This document shows, piece after piece, positions 9,019 through 16,891 of a DNA stretch of 45,225 nucleotides (positions within the stretch are counted from its first letter, which is position 1; each line of letters starts with the position of its first letter). Made by a program: the position numbers and the translations under genes. Source of the stretch: DYRB01 sp963802205 (GTDB taxonomy: Bacteria > Pseudomonadota > Gammaproteobacteria > Chromatiales > Chromatiaceae); contig CAWDHW010000013.1 of the NCBI GenBank assembly GCA_963802205.1, positions 1 to 45,225 on the forward strand. Reading direction: 5' to 3'. The notes under the pieces were generated by a model. It was not told the origin of the DNA, searched no databases, and worked only from the letters and a program-made list of their open reading frames with translations.

Positions 9019-9597
9019 ATGTGGAACACGCCCAACCTGCTGACCCTGCTGCGCATCGGCCTGATCCCGGTGTTCGTGGTGGTGTTCTATGTGCAGGCAC
9101 CCTGGGCCAGGCCCGTCGCCGCCATCGTCTTCGCCGTCGCGGCCGTCACCGACTGGCTCGACGGTCACCTGGCGCGGCGCTGGGAGCAGACCTCGCCCCT
9201 GGGGGCCTTCCTCGACCCGGTGGCGGACAAGCTGATGGTCGCAGTGGCGCTGGTCTTTCTGGTCCAGGTGGACCCGCGTCCGGCGCTGGCCTTGGCCTCC
9301 GCCGTCATCATCGGGCGTGAGATCACCGTCTCGGCACTGCGCGAGTGGATGGCCGAGATCGGGGCCCGCTCCCATGTGGCGGTGTCCTGGACCGGCAAGG
9401 TCAAGACGGCCGCCCAGATGGTCGCCATCTCCCTGCTCATCCTGCGCGACGACCTGTTCGGGCTGCCGCTCTACGACCTCGGCATGGTCCTGCTCTATGT
9501 CGCGGCCGGTCTAACACTATGGTCCATGTTCCTGTACCTGCGTGCCGCCTGGCCGAGCCTGTCGGCGCTGGACCATCCGGGCTCCCGGGGTCGGTAA
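9019..9597 (+). CDS. pgsA: CDP-diacylglycerol--glycerol-3-phosphate 3-phosphatidyltransferase
   Basis: PgsA forms phosphatidylglycerol phosphate, the committed step to phosphatidylglycerol and cardiolipin, in the inner membrane. The CDP-alcohol phosphotransferase signature D-x2-D-G-x2-A-R-x8-G-x3-D-x3-D is complete (D45, D48, G49, A52, R53, G62, D66, D70). Several hydrophobic helices surround it, and the 192-residue length is normal. The uvrC-pgsA-tRNA order is common in gammaproteobacteria. Confidence 0.97.
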   Translation: MWNTPNLLTLLRIGLIPVFVVVFYVQAPWARPVAAIVFAVAAVTDWLDGHLARRWEQTSPLGAFLDPVADKLMVAVALVFLVQVDPRPALALASAVIIGREITVSALREWMAEIGARSHVAVSWTGKVKTAAQMVAISLLILRDDLFGLPLYDLGMVLLYVAAGLTLWSMFLYLRAAWPSLSALDHPGSRGR

Positions 9598-9616
9598 AAA
9601 AACGGCAATCTCAGGC

Positions 9617-9644
9617 TTGACAGGTCGGCGCCGCCCCGTAAAAT
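9617..9644 (+). promoter_or_regulatory. Sigma70 promoter for tRNA-Gly
   Basis: A consensus -35 TTGACA (9617-9622) is separated by 16 bases from TAAAAT (9639-9644). A GC-rich discriminator (GGCGGC) typical of stringently controlled stable-RNA promoters follows. The mature tRNA begins 15 bases after the -10 box. Confidence 0.8.
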
Positions 9645-9658
9645 GGCGGCTTCTTCCA

Positions 9659-9733
9659 GCGGGAATAGCTCAGTGGTAGAGCACAACCTTGCCAAGGTTG
9701 GGGTCGCGAGTTCGAGCCTCGTTTCCCGCTCCA
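9659..9733 (+). tRNA. glyV: tRNA-Gly (anticodon GCC)
   Basis: This is a complete 75-base cloverleaf with the 3' CCA encoded. The acceptor arms GCGGGAA and TTCCCGC pair fully. The D-arm AGCTCAGTGGTAGAGC, the anticodon stem-loop CAACCTTGCCAAGGTTG with GCC at 9691-9693, and the T-loop GTTCGAGCC are all canonical. It closely resembles the enterobacterial tRNA-Gly(GCC). No second tRNA follows, unlike the Gly-Cys-Leu clusters seen after pgsA in other gammaproteobacteria. Confidence 0.98.
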
Positions 9734-9758
9734 AATTGCCGTCCAGACGGCACCCCAG

Positions 9759-9787
9759 AACCCCGCCTCGTGCGGGGTTTTGTTTTT
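9759..9787 (+). terminator. Rho-independent terminator of tRNA-Gly
   Basis: A perfect 8-base stem (AACCCCGC/GCGGGGTT) with a 5-base loop is followed by a T-rich run (TTTGTTTTT). It lies 25 bases after the tRNA end. Confidence 0.85.
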
Positions 9788-9908
9788 GGCCCCAAGAACC
9801 AACGGCGTTCGGGAGCGGGCGCGGGAGCGCCGTCCCCGCCCGCTGCTCCAGACGTGGCTCTACGTCAACAATCCCTGGGGTCGTTGGCGCAAAGTCCCGC
9901 GACAGCCC

Positions 9909-10637
9909 TCAGCCCGCGTCTGCGGTGTTCGATAGGGGCGCTGGCGTGAAAAGGACCGCGGCGACGGGGTCGAACTGCCGGTAGACCTGGCTGGTCCATA
10001 CCTTGACCCGCTGGCGGTCCATCATGCCCAGTCCGAAGTCCTTGGTATGGGCAGCGGCCCACAGACTGGCGTTGCTGTGGTCGATCTTGCGCATGGTGCC
10101 GCCATGCAGGTCCGGCAGCTCGATGACCGCGGCCCCGAGCTCCTGGGCCCTGGCTTGCGCGGCGGAGGTATCGAAGGCCGAGAAGTTCTTGCCGCGGCCG
10201 TAGTTCTTCACCACCACATAGGCGGCGCTGCCGTCGTAGCGGTCGAGCAGGGTATCGAGCAGGGCGATGCCGTCGGCGCCGTCGTCGAGCACATGCCAAA
10301 AGACCACCGGGATCTGCTCCTCTTCCGCCAGGGCCAGCAGGTCGTTCTGGGCGATCCACCGATGTAGCGGCAGGGACGTCTGAGCGGCCAGGTCCACCAG
10401 GATGTCCTGGTCGGCCTCCAGGGCCGTCTCCATGAGCTGATCGGCGCTCTCGAAATCGTCCAGGGCGATGGGTCGGCTGAAGTCGCTGTAGAAGCGCAGC
10501 AGGGCGCCGTGGGACCGGTCGGTGTCGAAGGCCTTGAAGGGGAGCCCTTTGTCGATGTGGTACTGGGCCAGGAGCCTGGCCAGGACGGACTTGCCGACCC
10601 CGCCCTTCTCGCCGCCGACGAAGTGGATCTTGCTCAT
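9909..10637 (-). CDS. ParA/MinD-family P-loop NTPase
   Basis: This is a 242-residue nucleotide-binding protein. The deviant Walker A motif GGEKGGVGKS lies at residues 8-17, followed by a Walker B-like strand (DILVDLAAQ). I use MSKIHFVGGEKGG as the start; the upstream extension is Pro/Gly-rich and looks non-coding. The family includes chromosomal and plasmid partition ATPases and mobilisation-associated NTPases. There is no ParB or mob gene adjacent, so this is an orphan and its cargo is unknown. It is encoded on the strand opposite to tRNA-Gly. Confidence 0.8.
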   Translation of the reverse strand: MSKIHFVGGEKGGVGKSVLARLLAQYHIDKGLPFKAFDTDRSHGALLRFYSDFSRPIALDDFESADQLMETALEADQDILVDLAAQTSLPLHRWIAQNDLLALAEEEQIPVVFWHVLDDGADGIALLDTLLDRYDGSAAYVVVKNYGRGKNFSAFDTSAAQARAQELGAAVIELPDLHGGTMRKIDHSNASLWAAAHTKDFGLGMMDRQRVKVWTSQVYRQFDPVAAVLFTPAPLSNTADAG

Positions 10638-10743
10638 ACTGCTGCCTGCTGTGGCTGTTGGAGGTGTGGGAGGGCCAGGGGCCCATGGGGTGCGCATCTT
10701 AGACCCTTGGGTCCCACCGGTCATCCGGCTCGGGGCACACCGC

Positions 10744-11715
10744 TCAACCTGGACCCGGCATTTGGTTTGGTTGCAGGTGCGAATTTGTTTGCGCCGTCAG
10801 GGGCTCGGTTGCATCCGGGGCCGTCGGGGTCGCTCGGTCTGGAGCGTGCCCGGCCAGCGCCTGTTGAAGCAAGTGCACGGCGGAGGAGTCCAACTCCCCG
10901 AGCCCCCGGCCCACCAAGGCATTGAGGAGCTGAGCGAACTGCGCCGCCCCGGGCAGGGCAATGTCTAAATCGGCGGCGGCCTCCAGGACGATGCGCATGT
11001 CCTTCCGGTGCAACCGGGCCTTGAATCCGGGGGCATAGTTCCCGTCCAGCAGGCGTTGGCCGTGGACCTCCAGGACGCGGCTGCCGGCGAAACCACCCAG
11101 CAAGGCCTCGCGGACCTTGGCCGGATCGACCCCGGAGGCCCTTGCCAGGAGAAATGCCTCACCCACACCTAACAGGGTCTGGGCTATGACCACTTGGTTG
11201 CAGGCCTTGGCGACCTGGCCGGCGCCGTGGTCGCCAATGTGGATGATGTTCCGCCCCAAGACTTCAAGCAGCGGCAGGGCCCGGGCAAAGGCGTCTGCGC
11301 GGCCACCGACCATGATGGACAGGGTCCCGGCGATGGCCCCGGCCTCGCCGCCGGAGACCGGGGCGTCGAGCATGTCCACGCCGGCCACTCCCAACTCGGC
11401 CGCCAGGCGGCGGGTCGCCGCCGGTGAGATGGTGCTCATGTCGATCGCCAGGGCCCCGGGACGTGCCCCGGCCAGGACGCCATCCGGGCCCAGGATCACC
11501 TGCTCTACATCCGGGGTATCCGATACCATGGAGAAGATGATCTCCGCCTGGCGGGCCGCCTCCGCCGGGTCCGCGCAGCCGATGCCCCCGGCCTCGACCA
11601 GTGGGGTCATGGACTCGGCCCGACGGGCGTGGACGAAGAGGCTGTGGCCGGCGCGCAGCAGATTCAATGCCATAGGGCGGCCCATGATGCCGAGGCCGAT
11701 GAAGGCGATGTTCAT
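10744..11715 (-). CDS. 3-hydroxyisobutyrate/tartronate semialdehyde reductase family dehydrogenase
   Basis: This is a beta-hydroxyacid dehydrogenase that oxidises or reduces short 3-hydroxyacids with NAD(P). The N-terminal Rossmann motif is FIGLGIMGRPMALNL. The substrate loop DAPVSGGEAGA and the catalytic-lysine helix GAGQVAKACNQ are present. The overall pattern is closest to 2-hydroxy-3-oxopropionate (tartronate semialdehyde) reductase, GarR/GlxR, but the substrate cannot be fixed by eye. The start MNIAFIGLGIMG is preferred over an ATG 11 codons upstream. About 35 extra Pro/Thr/Gln-rich C-terminal residues exceed the usual length of about 295. Confidence 0.85.
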   Translation of the reverse strand: MNIAFIGLGIMGRPMALNLLRAGHSLFVHARRAESMTPLVEAGGIGCADPAEAARQAEIIFSMVSDTPDVEQVILGPDGVLAGARPGALAIDMSTISPAATRRLAAELGVAGVDMLDAPVSGGEAGAIAGTLSIMVGGRADAFARALPLLEVLGRNIIHIGDHGAGQVAKACNQVVIAQTLLGVGEAFLLARASGVDPAKVREALLGGFAGSRVLEVHGQRLLDGNYAPGFKARLHRKDMRIVLEAAADLDIALPGAAQFAQLLNALVGRGLGELDSSAVHLLQQALAGHAPDRATPTAPDATEPLTAQTNSHLQPNQMPGPG

Positions 11716-12038
11716 GTGGGGGATCTGGCTCAGGTAGACGGTGCGCAAGGATAAGCTTGGGTGCGATGCCTGGGGAGTTCAAGCGGGCCGGGAGCGCGCG
11801 GGCGTTGCGCCGGCCGGCCTCGTCCGCGGTAGCGGCGCCCCCGCCGCACCTGGCCACGTGCACGTTCTCGGCAGGTTAGGCGTGCCTGCGCGCCACTTGG
11901 ATTCGGCGCAGATTTAGCGCACGCCGTTAACAAACTTACTTAACATCTCGGGTCTTGGAGCGGAGCCACGGAAAGAGGGTTACGCTTCGGTAATCCACCC
12001 TCCTTCAAGAACCCAACCAACCCAAGGAGACGTCCTAA
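11716..12038. other. Intergenic region between divergent genes
   Basis: These 323 bases separate the leftward dehydrogenase from the rightward alpha-E gene. I see no gene or RNA. An AT-richer patch around 11926-11944 (GTTAACAAACTTACTTAAC) may hold a promoter. A good ribosome site (AAGGAG) precedes the alpha-E start. Confidence 0.4.
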
Positions 12039-12983
12039 ATGCTCGCGCGCGTGGCGGAAACCATGTACTGGCTGGCCCGCCAGGTTGAACGGGCGGAGAA
12101 CGCCGCCCGCATCGTGGCGGTAAATGCCAACCTGCTGCTCGATCTGCCACGGGGCATAGCACCAGGCTGGCGGCCACTGGTGGATATTACCGGTTCCCGT
12201 GACCTGTTCGAGCAGCACTACAGCGCCTACGACGAGGCCCAGGTCCTGCAATTTCTCCTGGGGGATGAGCGCAACGCCGGCTCTATTTTCAGCGCCCTGG
12301 CGGCGGCACGGGAGAATTGCCGGACCATCCGGGACATCGTCCCCAGGGAGGGCTGGGAGCAGATCAACCAGCTTTACCTCGATGCCCGCGAGGGGCTGGC
12401 CCAGGGGCTGACCAAGGGCGGGCGACATGCGTACTTGAACCGCGTCATCCTCGGTTGTCAGACCGTGAGCGGGCTGTTGTCCGGGACCATGCTCCACGAC
12501 CAGGGATACGACTTCATCCGCCTGGGGAGGCATCTGGAGCGGGCGGACATGACCACCCGAATCGTCGATGTGCGCTCAGCGGGTCTGCTCCCGGCGGAAG
12601 CGACGGAGATGCGGCCCTATGCCACCATCCAGTGGGTCAGCGTGCTCAAGTCCATGAGTGCCTACCAGATGTACCGCCGGAGCGAGCAGGTCCGGGTAGA
12701 GCGCGGGGCCGTACTCCGCTTCCTGTTCAGGAGTTCGGCCTTCCCGCGGGCGGTAAACCACTGTTGCGAGGGGATGCGTGCGAGCCTGGAGCGCCTGCCG
12801 CGCAACGATGCCGCCCTGCGCGTGGCCGGACGCCTGTCGCGCAAGTTACTCGGGACCCAGGTCCAGACCCTGAGCCAGGATGAACTCCACCGCTTTGTGG
12901 ACGACTTGCAGCAGGATATTGGCGACCTGCACCAGGCCATCGCCCAGACCTGGTTCCCCCCGCTTGCGGTCGAGGCGGCGTGA
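12039..12983 (+). CDS. Alpha-E domain protein (DUF403)
   Basis: The 314-residue protein matches the alpha-E family throughout: it begins MLARVAETMYWLARQVERAEN and contains RTIRDIVPREGWEQINQLY, FIRLGRHLERADMTTRIVD and the C-terminal LHQAIAQTWF. In most genomes this gene sits beside a circularly permuted ATP-grasp protein and a transglutaminase-like protein, a set thought to make a peptide-type product. Neither partner is next to it here. AAGGAG about 9 bases upstream supports the start. Confidence 0.93.
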   Translation: MLARVAETMYWLARQVERAENAARIVAVNANLLLDLPRGIAPGWRPLVDITGSRDLFEQHYSAYDEAQVLQFLLGDERNAGSIFSALAAARENCRTIRDIVPREGWEQINQLYLDAREGLAQGLTKGGRHAYLNRVILGCQTVSGLLSGTMLHDQGYDFIRLGRHLERADMTTRIVDVRSAGLLPAEATEMRPYATIQWVSVLKSMSAYQMYRRSEQVRVERGAVLRFLFRSSAFPRAVNHCCEGMRASLERLPRNDAALRVAGRLSRKLLGTQVQTLSQDELHRFVDDLQQDIGDLHQAIAQTWFPPLAVEAA

Positions 12984-13118
12984 TCTCATCCAAGCCGTGC
13001 CGTGTCGGACCCGATCAGACTCTGGCCCGGTCCCGTCCTGTTGTATGCTTGGTGCGTTGGGGCCCGACGGGCCCGGCGAGGAACGGGGACGCAGGGTACC
13101 CCGGCCGATCTATCAGTC

Positions 13119-13529
13119 ATGGGGCAGACCGCCATCGTGCAACCGCGAGAGATCGTCGACGCCTATCTGGATGCCATAGCCCGGCATGACATCGATACCG
13201 CTCGCGGCTATCTGGCGGACTCAGGCTTCCACTATGAAAGCCCGCTGGAGAGCTTCGACTCCGCAGATGCCTTCATGGAATATAACGCCCTGCGCATGGG
13301 CATCCTGCAAGGGGTCGAGCGGATCAAGGTCTTCGTCGATGGTCCCGATGTCTGCACCTTCCTGGTGCTGACCATCCAGATCTCCGAGAAGGAGCGGGTC
13401 AAGGTGGTCAACTGGTGTCGGGTGGAAGAGGGCCGCGTCGTGCGTATGGATGTCCTGTTCGACACGCGTATTTATCACACCCTGTTCGAACCCGACGACG
13501 GCGGTCTGCGAGGGCTGATTGCACCCTGA
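13119..13529 (+). CDS. NTF2-like (SnoaL-type) fold protein
   Basis: This is a 136-residue protein of the NTF2-like cone-fold superfamily. It has an N-terminal helix pair (IVDAYLDAIARHDIDTARGYL), a strand pair (FHYESPLESFDS) and a C-terminal sheet ending RMDVLFDTRIYH. Such proteins bind small hydrophobic ligands or act as enzymes, and the substrate here is unknown. The start MGQTAIVQPREI is used because the longer upstream frame encodes Arg/Gly-rich, atypical sequence. Confidence 0.75.
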   Translation: MGQTAIVQPREIVDAYLDAIARHDIDTARGYLADSGFHYESPLESFDSADAFMEYNALRMGILQGVERIKVFVDGPDVCTFLVLTIQISEKERVKVVNWCRVEEGRVVRMDVLFDTRIYHTLFEPDDGGLRGLIAP

Positions 13530-13683
13530 GACCGCGTCAGTACTGGGAGGTGAGGACATGATGCTTGGGGATGAAACGACCGGAGTCTGCCGCGAGGGTG
13601 CCCAGGTACGAGGCACACGGGAGTATGCCTTGGACCGATCCCTGCCGGGATCAAAGCCCCTCAACGGTGGCGACCACAACCCT

Positions 13684-13709
13684 CCCGGCCTGTCCGCAGG
13701 CCGGGCATT
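13684..13709 (+). terminator. Strong hairpin ahead of accA
   Basis: A perfect 9-base stem (CCCGGCCTG/CAGGCCGGG, 13684-13705, loop TCCG) is followed by CATTTGGTT. It ends only 22 bases before the accA start codon. It could terminate upstream transcription or fold in the accA leader; the U-tract is weak. Confidence 0.45.
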
Positions 13710-13727
13710 TGGTTAAACTGGCACCCC

Positions 13728-14684
13728 ATGGACCTGAACTTTCTAGAATTCGAACAACCCGTCGCAGACCTCGAGGCAAAAATCGAGGAGCTGCGACGCG
13801 TCGGCCATGACAACGAGATCAATATCCAGGAAGAGATCGAGCGGCTGCAGAAGAAGAGTCGGGCACTAACCGAGTCGATCTTCGCCACCCTCACCCCCTG
13901 GCAGATCTCGCAACTGTCACGTCACCCCCAAAGGCCCTATTTGCTGGATTATATCCGGCGGATCTTCGAGGACTTCCAGGAACTGCATGGCGATCGCGCC
14001 TTTGCGGATGACCCGGCCATCATCGGCGGGGTAGCGCGGCTGGGTGGGCGCTCGGTCATGCTGATCGGCCACCAGAAGGGGCGCGACACCAAGGAGAAGA
14101 TCCAGCGCAACTTCGGGATGCCCCGGCCTGAGGGGTACCGCAAGGCCCTGCGGCTGATGGAGCTGGCCGAGCGCTTCCGCCTCCCCATCCTGACCTTCAT
14201 CGACACCCCCGGGGCCTATCCGGGGATCGGTGCCGAGGAGCGCGGGCAGAGCGAGGCCATCGCCCGCAACCTCCAGGTCATGGCGGGGTTGCGTATCCCC
14301 ATCGTTTGCACCGTGGTGGGCGAGGGCGGCTCCGGCGGGGCCTTGGCCATTGGCGTCGGCGACCGGATTCTGATGCTCCGGTACAGCACCTACTCGGTGA
14401 TCTCCCCGGAGGGCTGCGCCTCCATCTTGTGGAAGAGTGCGGATAAGGCCCAACTCGCCGCCGAGGCCATGGCCATCACCTCCGACAAGCTCTTGGAGTT
14501 CGGGCTGATCGACGCCGTGCTGCCGGAGCCCCTGGGGGCGGCCCACCGTGACCCGGCGGCCATGGCCGAGACGATCAAGCAGGCCGTCCTTGCCGCCTTG
14601 GATGACATCCAGGGGCAAGACATGGACGCCCTGGTGGCTGAGCGTTACCGTCGCCTCATGAGCTACGGCCGGTTCAAGGAATAG
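13728..14684 (+). CDS. accA: Acetyl-CoA carboxylase carboxyltransferase subunit alpha
   Basis: AccA pairs with AccD to transfer carboxyl from biotin to acetyl-CoA, the first step of fatty-acid synthesis. The 318-residue length and the start MDLNFLEFEQPVADLEAKI are textbook. Conserved stretches include YLLDYIRRIFEDFQELHGDR, FIDTPGAYPGIGAEERGQSEAIA, GEGGSGGALAIGVGD and YSVISPEGCASILWK. Confidence 0.98.
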   Translation: MDLNFLEFEQPVADLEAKIEELRRVGHDNEINIQEEIERLQKKSRALTESIFATLTPWQISQLSRHPQRPYLLDYIRRIFEDFQELHGDRAFADDPAIIGGVARLGGRSVMLIGHQKGRDTKEKIQRNFGMPRPEGYRKALRLMELAERFRLPILTFIDTPGAYPGIGAEERGQSEAIARNLQVMAGLRIPIVCTVVGEGGSGGALAIGVGDRILMLRYSTYSVISPEGCASILWKSADKAQLAAEAMAITSDKLLEFGLIDAVLPEPLGAAHRDPAAMAETIKQAVLAALDDIQGQDMDALVAERYRRLMSYGRFKE

Positions 14685-14705
14685 CCCCGGGGGCTCGAGC
14701 CTCCC

Positions 14706-16070
14706 ATGCCAGCCCCCTCCTCGGATGCCCTGGACCAGGGCCTTCTCGCCCTCCTCGCCGGATTTCCCCAGGCCCGGCGCTGCTGGGTCGCCTATAGCGG
14801 CGGACGGGATTCCAGCGTCCTCCTCGCCGTCCTGGCCCGACTGCGCCCTCGGCTCCGGTTGGAACTGCGCGCCGTTCACATCGACCACGGGCTGCACCCA
14901 GCCTCTGCCGAATGGGGGGCGCACTGTGCGCGGCGCTGCGCCGGCCTTGGGATCCCCTACGATCTGCGCCGGGTCAGGGTGGAGCCCGCGGGGGCGGGAC
15001 GCGAGGCCGCCTCCCGGACGGCCCGTTATGCCGCCCTGGCGGAGTTGGTTAGGCCCCACGATCTGGTCCTCACCGCCCACCACCGCGACGACCAGGCCGA
15101 GACCCTGCTACTTGCCCTACTGCGGGGCAGCGGGGTCCAGGGTCTGGCGGCCATGCCGCGGATTGCTCCATTGGGGGCTGGCCTGTTGGTTCGACCCCTG
15201 CTCGATTGGCCTCGCGCCGACCTGCACGGGCTGGCCCAGACCCTGGGCCTGGACTGGATCGAGGACCCCAGCAATCAGGACCTGAGCCTGGACCGTAACT
15301 TCCTGAGGGCCCGTGTTCTGCCCCTGCTGGCCGAGCGCTGGCCTGCCGCCGGTCGTACCCTCGCCCGCAGCGCCGGTCATTGCGCCGGGGCGGCGGAGTT
15401 GGTGGGGCGCTACGCCGAGCAGGTTATGGCGGGGGTGCCTGGGACCCGCCCGGGGACCCTCTCGGTGGCAGGGCTCCTGGGCCTGGCTCCGGCCATCTGC
15501 GGGGCAGTCGTTCGCCAATGGATCGTCGGGCGCGGTTTCGTCGTCCCCGACACCCGGCACCTGGGGCGCATTCGGGTCGAGATCCTACCCGCCCGCCCGG
15601 ATGCCTCGCCCCTGGTCGCCTGGCCCGGGTGTGAGGTGCGCCGCTATCGCGACGACCTGTTTGCCCTGGCCCCGCTGCCGCCGCGCCCCGGGCCTGATCC
15701 GATCCCATGGGCGACGCCGGCCCTGGACCTACCGCCGGGCCTGGGGCACCTGAGGGTCGGCGACGGTGGACCCACGGACCTGCGCGGGTGCGGGCCCCTG
15801 CGGGTTCTTTTCGGTGTTCCGGGCCTGATGTGTCGGCCCCAGGGGCAGGGACACCACCGCCCCCTCAAACACCTGTTCCAGGAGGCCGGCGTCCCCCCCT
15901 GGCTGCGGGGGTATTGCCCCCTGGTCTTCGCTGGTGACCGTCTGGTCGCCGTCGCCGGAGTCTGTGCCTGTGCCGGCGATGGCGATACCCCCGGGCTGCG
16001 GGTGCAGTGGTACGGGCACGCCTGGGAGGGGTTGGCCCTCTTTTCGGGTTGCGAAGCACCCGTTGCTTGA
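14706..16070 (+). CDS. tilS: tRNA(Ile)-lysidine synthase
   Basis: TilS converts cytidine 34 of tRNA-Ile(CAU) to lysidine so that it reads AUA codons. The PP-loop SGGRDS (residues 31-36) is followed by VHIDHGLHP, TAHHRDDQAET and DPSNQDLSLDRNFLR, all standard. The C-terminal TilS domain contains RPQGQGHHRPLKHLFQEAGVPPWLR. The 454-residue length is normal. It starts 21 bases after accA; accA-tilS adjacency is common in gammaproteobacteria. Confidence 0.95.
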   Translation: MPAPSSDALDQGLLALLAGFPQARRCWVAYSGGRDSSVLLAVLARLRPRLRLELRAVHIDHGLHPASAEWGAHCARRCAGLGIPYDLRRVRVEPAGAGREAASRTARYAALAELVRPHDLVLTAHHRDDQAETLLLALLRGSGVQGLAAMPRIAPLGAGLLVRPLLDWPRADLHGLAQTLGLDWIEDPSNQDLSLDRNFLRARVLPLLAERWPAAGRTLARSAGHCAGAAELVGRYAEQVMAGVPGTRPGTLSVAGLLGLAPAICGAVVRQWIVGRGFVVPDTRHLGRIRVEILPARPDASPLVAWPGCEVRRYRDDLFALAPLPPRPGPDPIPWATPALDLPPGLGHLRVGDGGPTDLRGCGPLRVLFGVPGLMCRPQGQGHHRPLKHLFQEAGVPPWLRGYCPLVFAGDRLVAVAGVCACAGDGDTPGLRVQWYGHAWEGLALFSGCEAPVA

Positions 16071-16108
16071 GAATGGCCGGCGTGGACGACTACCCGGTGA
16101 CCTGAACG

Positions 16109-16139
16109 CAAAAAGGCCGGGCTTGCGCCCGGCCTCTTT
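16109..16139 (-). terminator. Rho-independent terminator of hsp20 (possibly bidirectional)
   Basis: A 9-base perfect stem AGGCCGGGC/GCCCGGCCT (16114-16135) has loop TTGC. On the reverse strand it is followed by TTTTT, which suits hsp20. On the forward strand the tail CTTTC is weaker but could serve tilS. Confidence 0.8.
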
Positions 16140-16187
16140 CCTGGGTCACCCCGGGCCTCCGGACCGGGGGCCAAGGTCACGCAGCGA

Positions 16188-16652
16188 TCACGCCGCCTTG
16201 GCCTCATCCGCGATCAGCTTGCTTGGGTTGTCGCTCCGGACCTCGATCTTGCGAGGCTTGACCGCCTCCGGGATCTCGCGGACCAGATCGACATGGAGCA
16301 GGCCGTCTTTCAGGCGGGCGTCCTCGACCCGCACATAGTCGGCGAGTTGGAACTGCCGCTCGAAGTTGCGGGTTGCGATGCCGCGGTAGAGATACTCGCT
16401 CCCCTTGGCCTCCTCCTCCTCGCGCTTGGCGGCGGAGACGGTCAGGATGTTCTCCTTGACCTGGAGGTCGAGATCCCCCTCACCGAACCCGGCCACCGCC
16501 ATGGTGATGCGATAGCGGTCGTTGCCGGTGACCTCGATGTTGTAGGGCGGATAGCCGCTGGGCTCGGCACGATAGGCGGACTCCAGGGAGGACGCCAGCC
16601 GGTCGAAGCCGATCATGGAGCGGAACAGGGGAGAGAAGTCGATGGTCGTCAT
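16188..16652 (-). CDS. Small heat-shock protein, IbpA/Hsp20 family
   Basis: This is an ATP-independent chaperone that binds unfolding proteins. The alpha-crystallin domain (about residues 35-125) runs from PPYNIEVTGNDRYRITMAVAGF through VKENILTVSAAKR to the L-x-x-G-L-L-H-V-D-L strand. The IbpA-type YLYRGIATRNFERQFQLADYV segment and a short C-terminal tail are present. I place the start at MTTIDFSPLF: the only Shine-Dalgarno (GAGGG) is 7 bases upstream of it and only 1 base from the alternative ATG. The gene is divergent from hoxF. Confidence 0.95.
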   Translation of the reverse strand: MTTIDFSPLFRSMIGFDRLASSLESAYRAEPSGYPPYNIEVTGNDRYRITMAVAGFGEGDLDLQVKENILTVSAAKREEEEAKGSEYLYRGIATRNFERQFQLADYVRVEDARLKDGLLHVDLVREIPEAVKPRKIEVRSDNPSKLIADEAKAA

Positions 16653-16738
16653 GGTCATACCCTCTGATAATGAGCAATATGGGTCAGGGTGCGTTCCGAA
16701 GAACCGCGTTCTTGCAGGCCCCGGTTGGGCGCCTGCAT
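16653..16738 (-). promoter_or_regulatory. Candidate RNA-thermometer leader of hsp20
   Basis: The inferred leader of about 85 bases holds three hairpins in a row: one at 16736-16714 (8 pairs, one mismatch), one at 16713-16699 (AAGAAC/GTTCTT), and one in which ACCCT (16690-16686) pairs with AGGGT (16663-16659), covering the Shine-Dalgarno. Two or three upstream hairpins with a weak last hairpin hiding the ribosome site is the layout of ROSE elements in front of small heat-shock genes. This is a structural inference by eye. Confidence 0.45.
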
Positions 16739-16744
16739 TGACAA

Positions 16745-16772
16745 ATTTAGTGCCTTTCGCGGCGCTTTCAAG
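16745..16772 (-). promoter_or_regulatory. Candidate heat-shock (sigma32) promoter of hsp20
   Basis: On the reverse strand, CTTGAA (16772-16767) matches the sigma32 -35 exactly. After 14 bases comes CACTAAAT (16752-16745), a partial match to CCCCATnT. The same bases also read as a sigma70 pair, TTGAAA-N16-TAAATT, so the sigma factor is not certain. Confidence 0.5.
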
Positions 16773-16891
16773 GGGGCCTGGTTCACCGCTTGCACCGCTG
16801 TCTGGTAGTCGATTTGCCGGGGCGCTCGGGCGTGGTGCGGGAGTACAATCTGCACTTATGTGGGGTTTTTAACCGCGCTGGAGGTCCCGCG

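Noticed and set aside
6391..9375. A 994-codon open frame antisense to udgB, uvrC and pgsA
   Set aside because: It mirrors well-conserved forward genes. Its Gly/Gln/His/Asp-rich composition is the usual shadow of GC-rich coding DNA.
13519..13716. Possible small gene between the NTF2-like gene and accA
   Set aside because: It overlaps the preceding gene, has low-complexity Gly/Arg sequence and runs through the hairpin at 13684.
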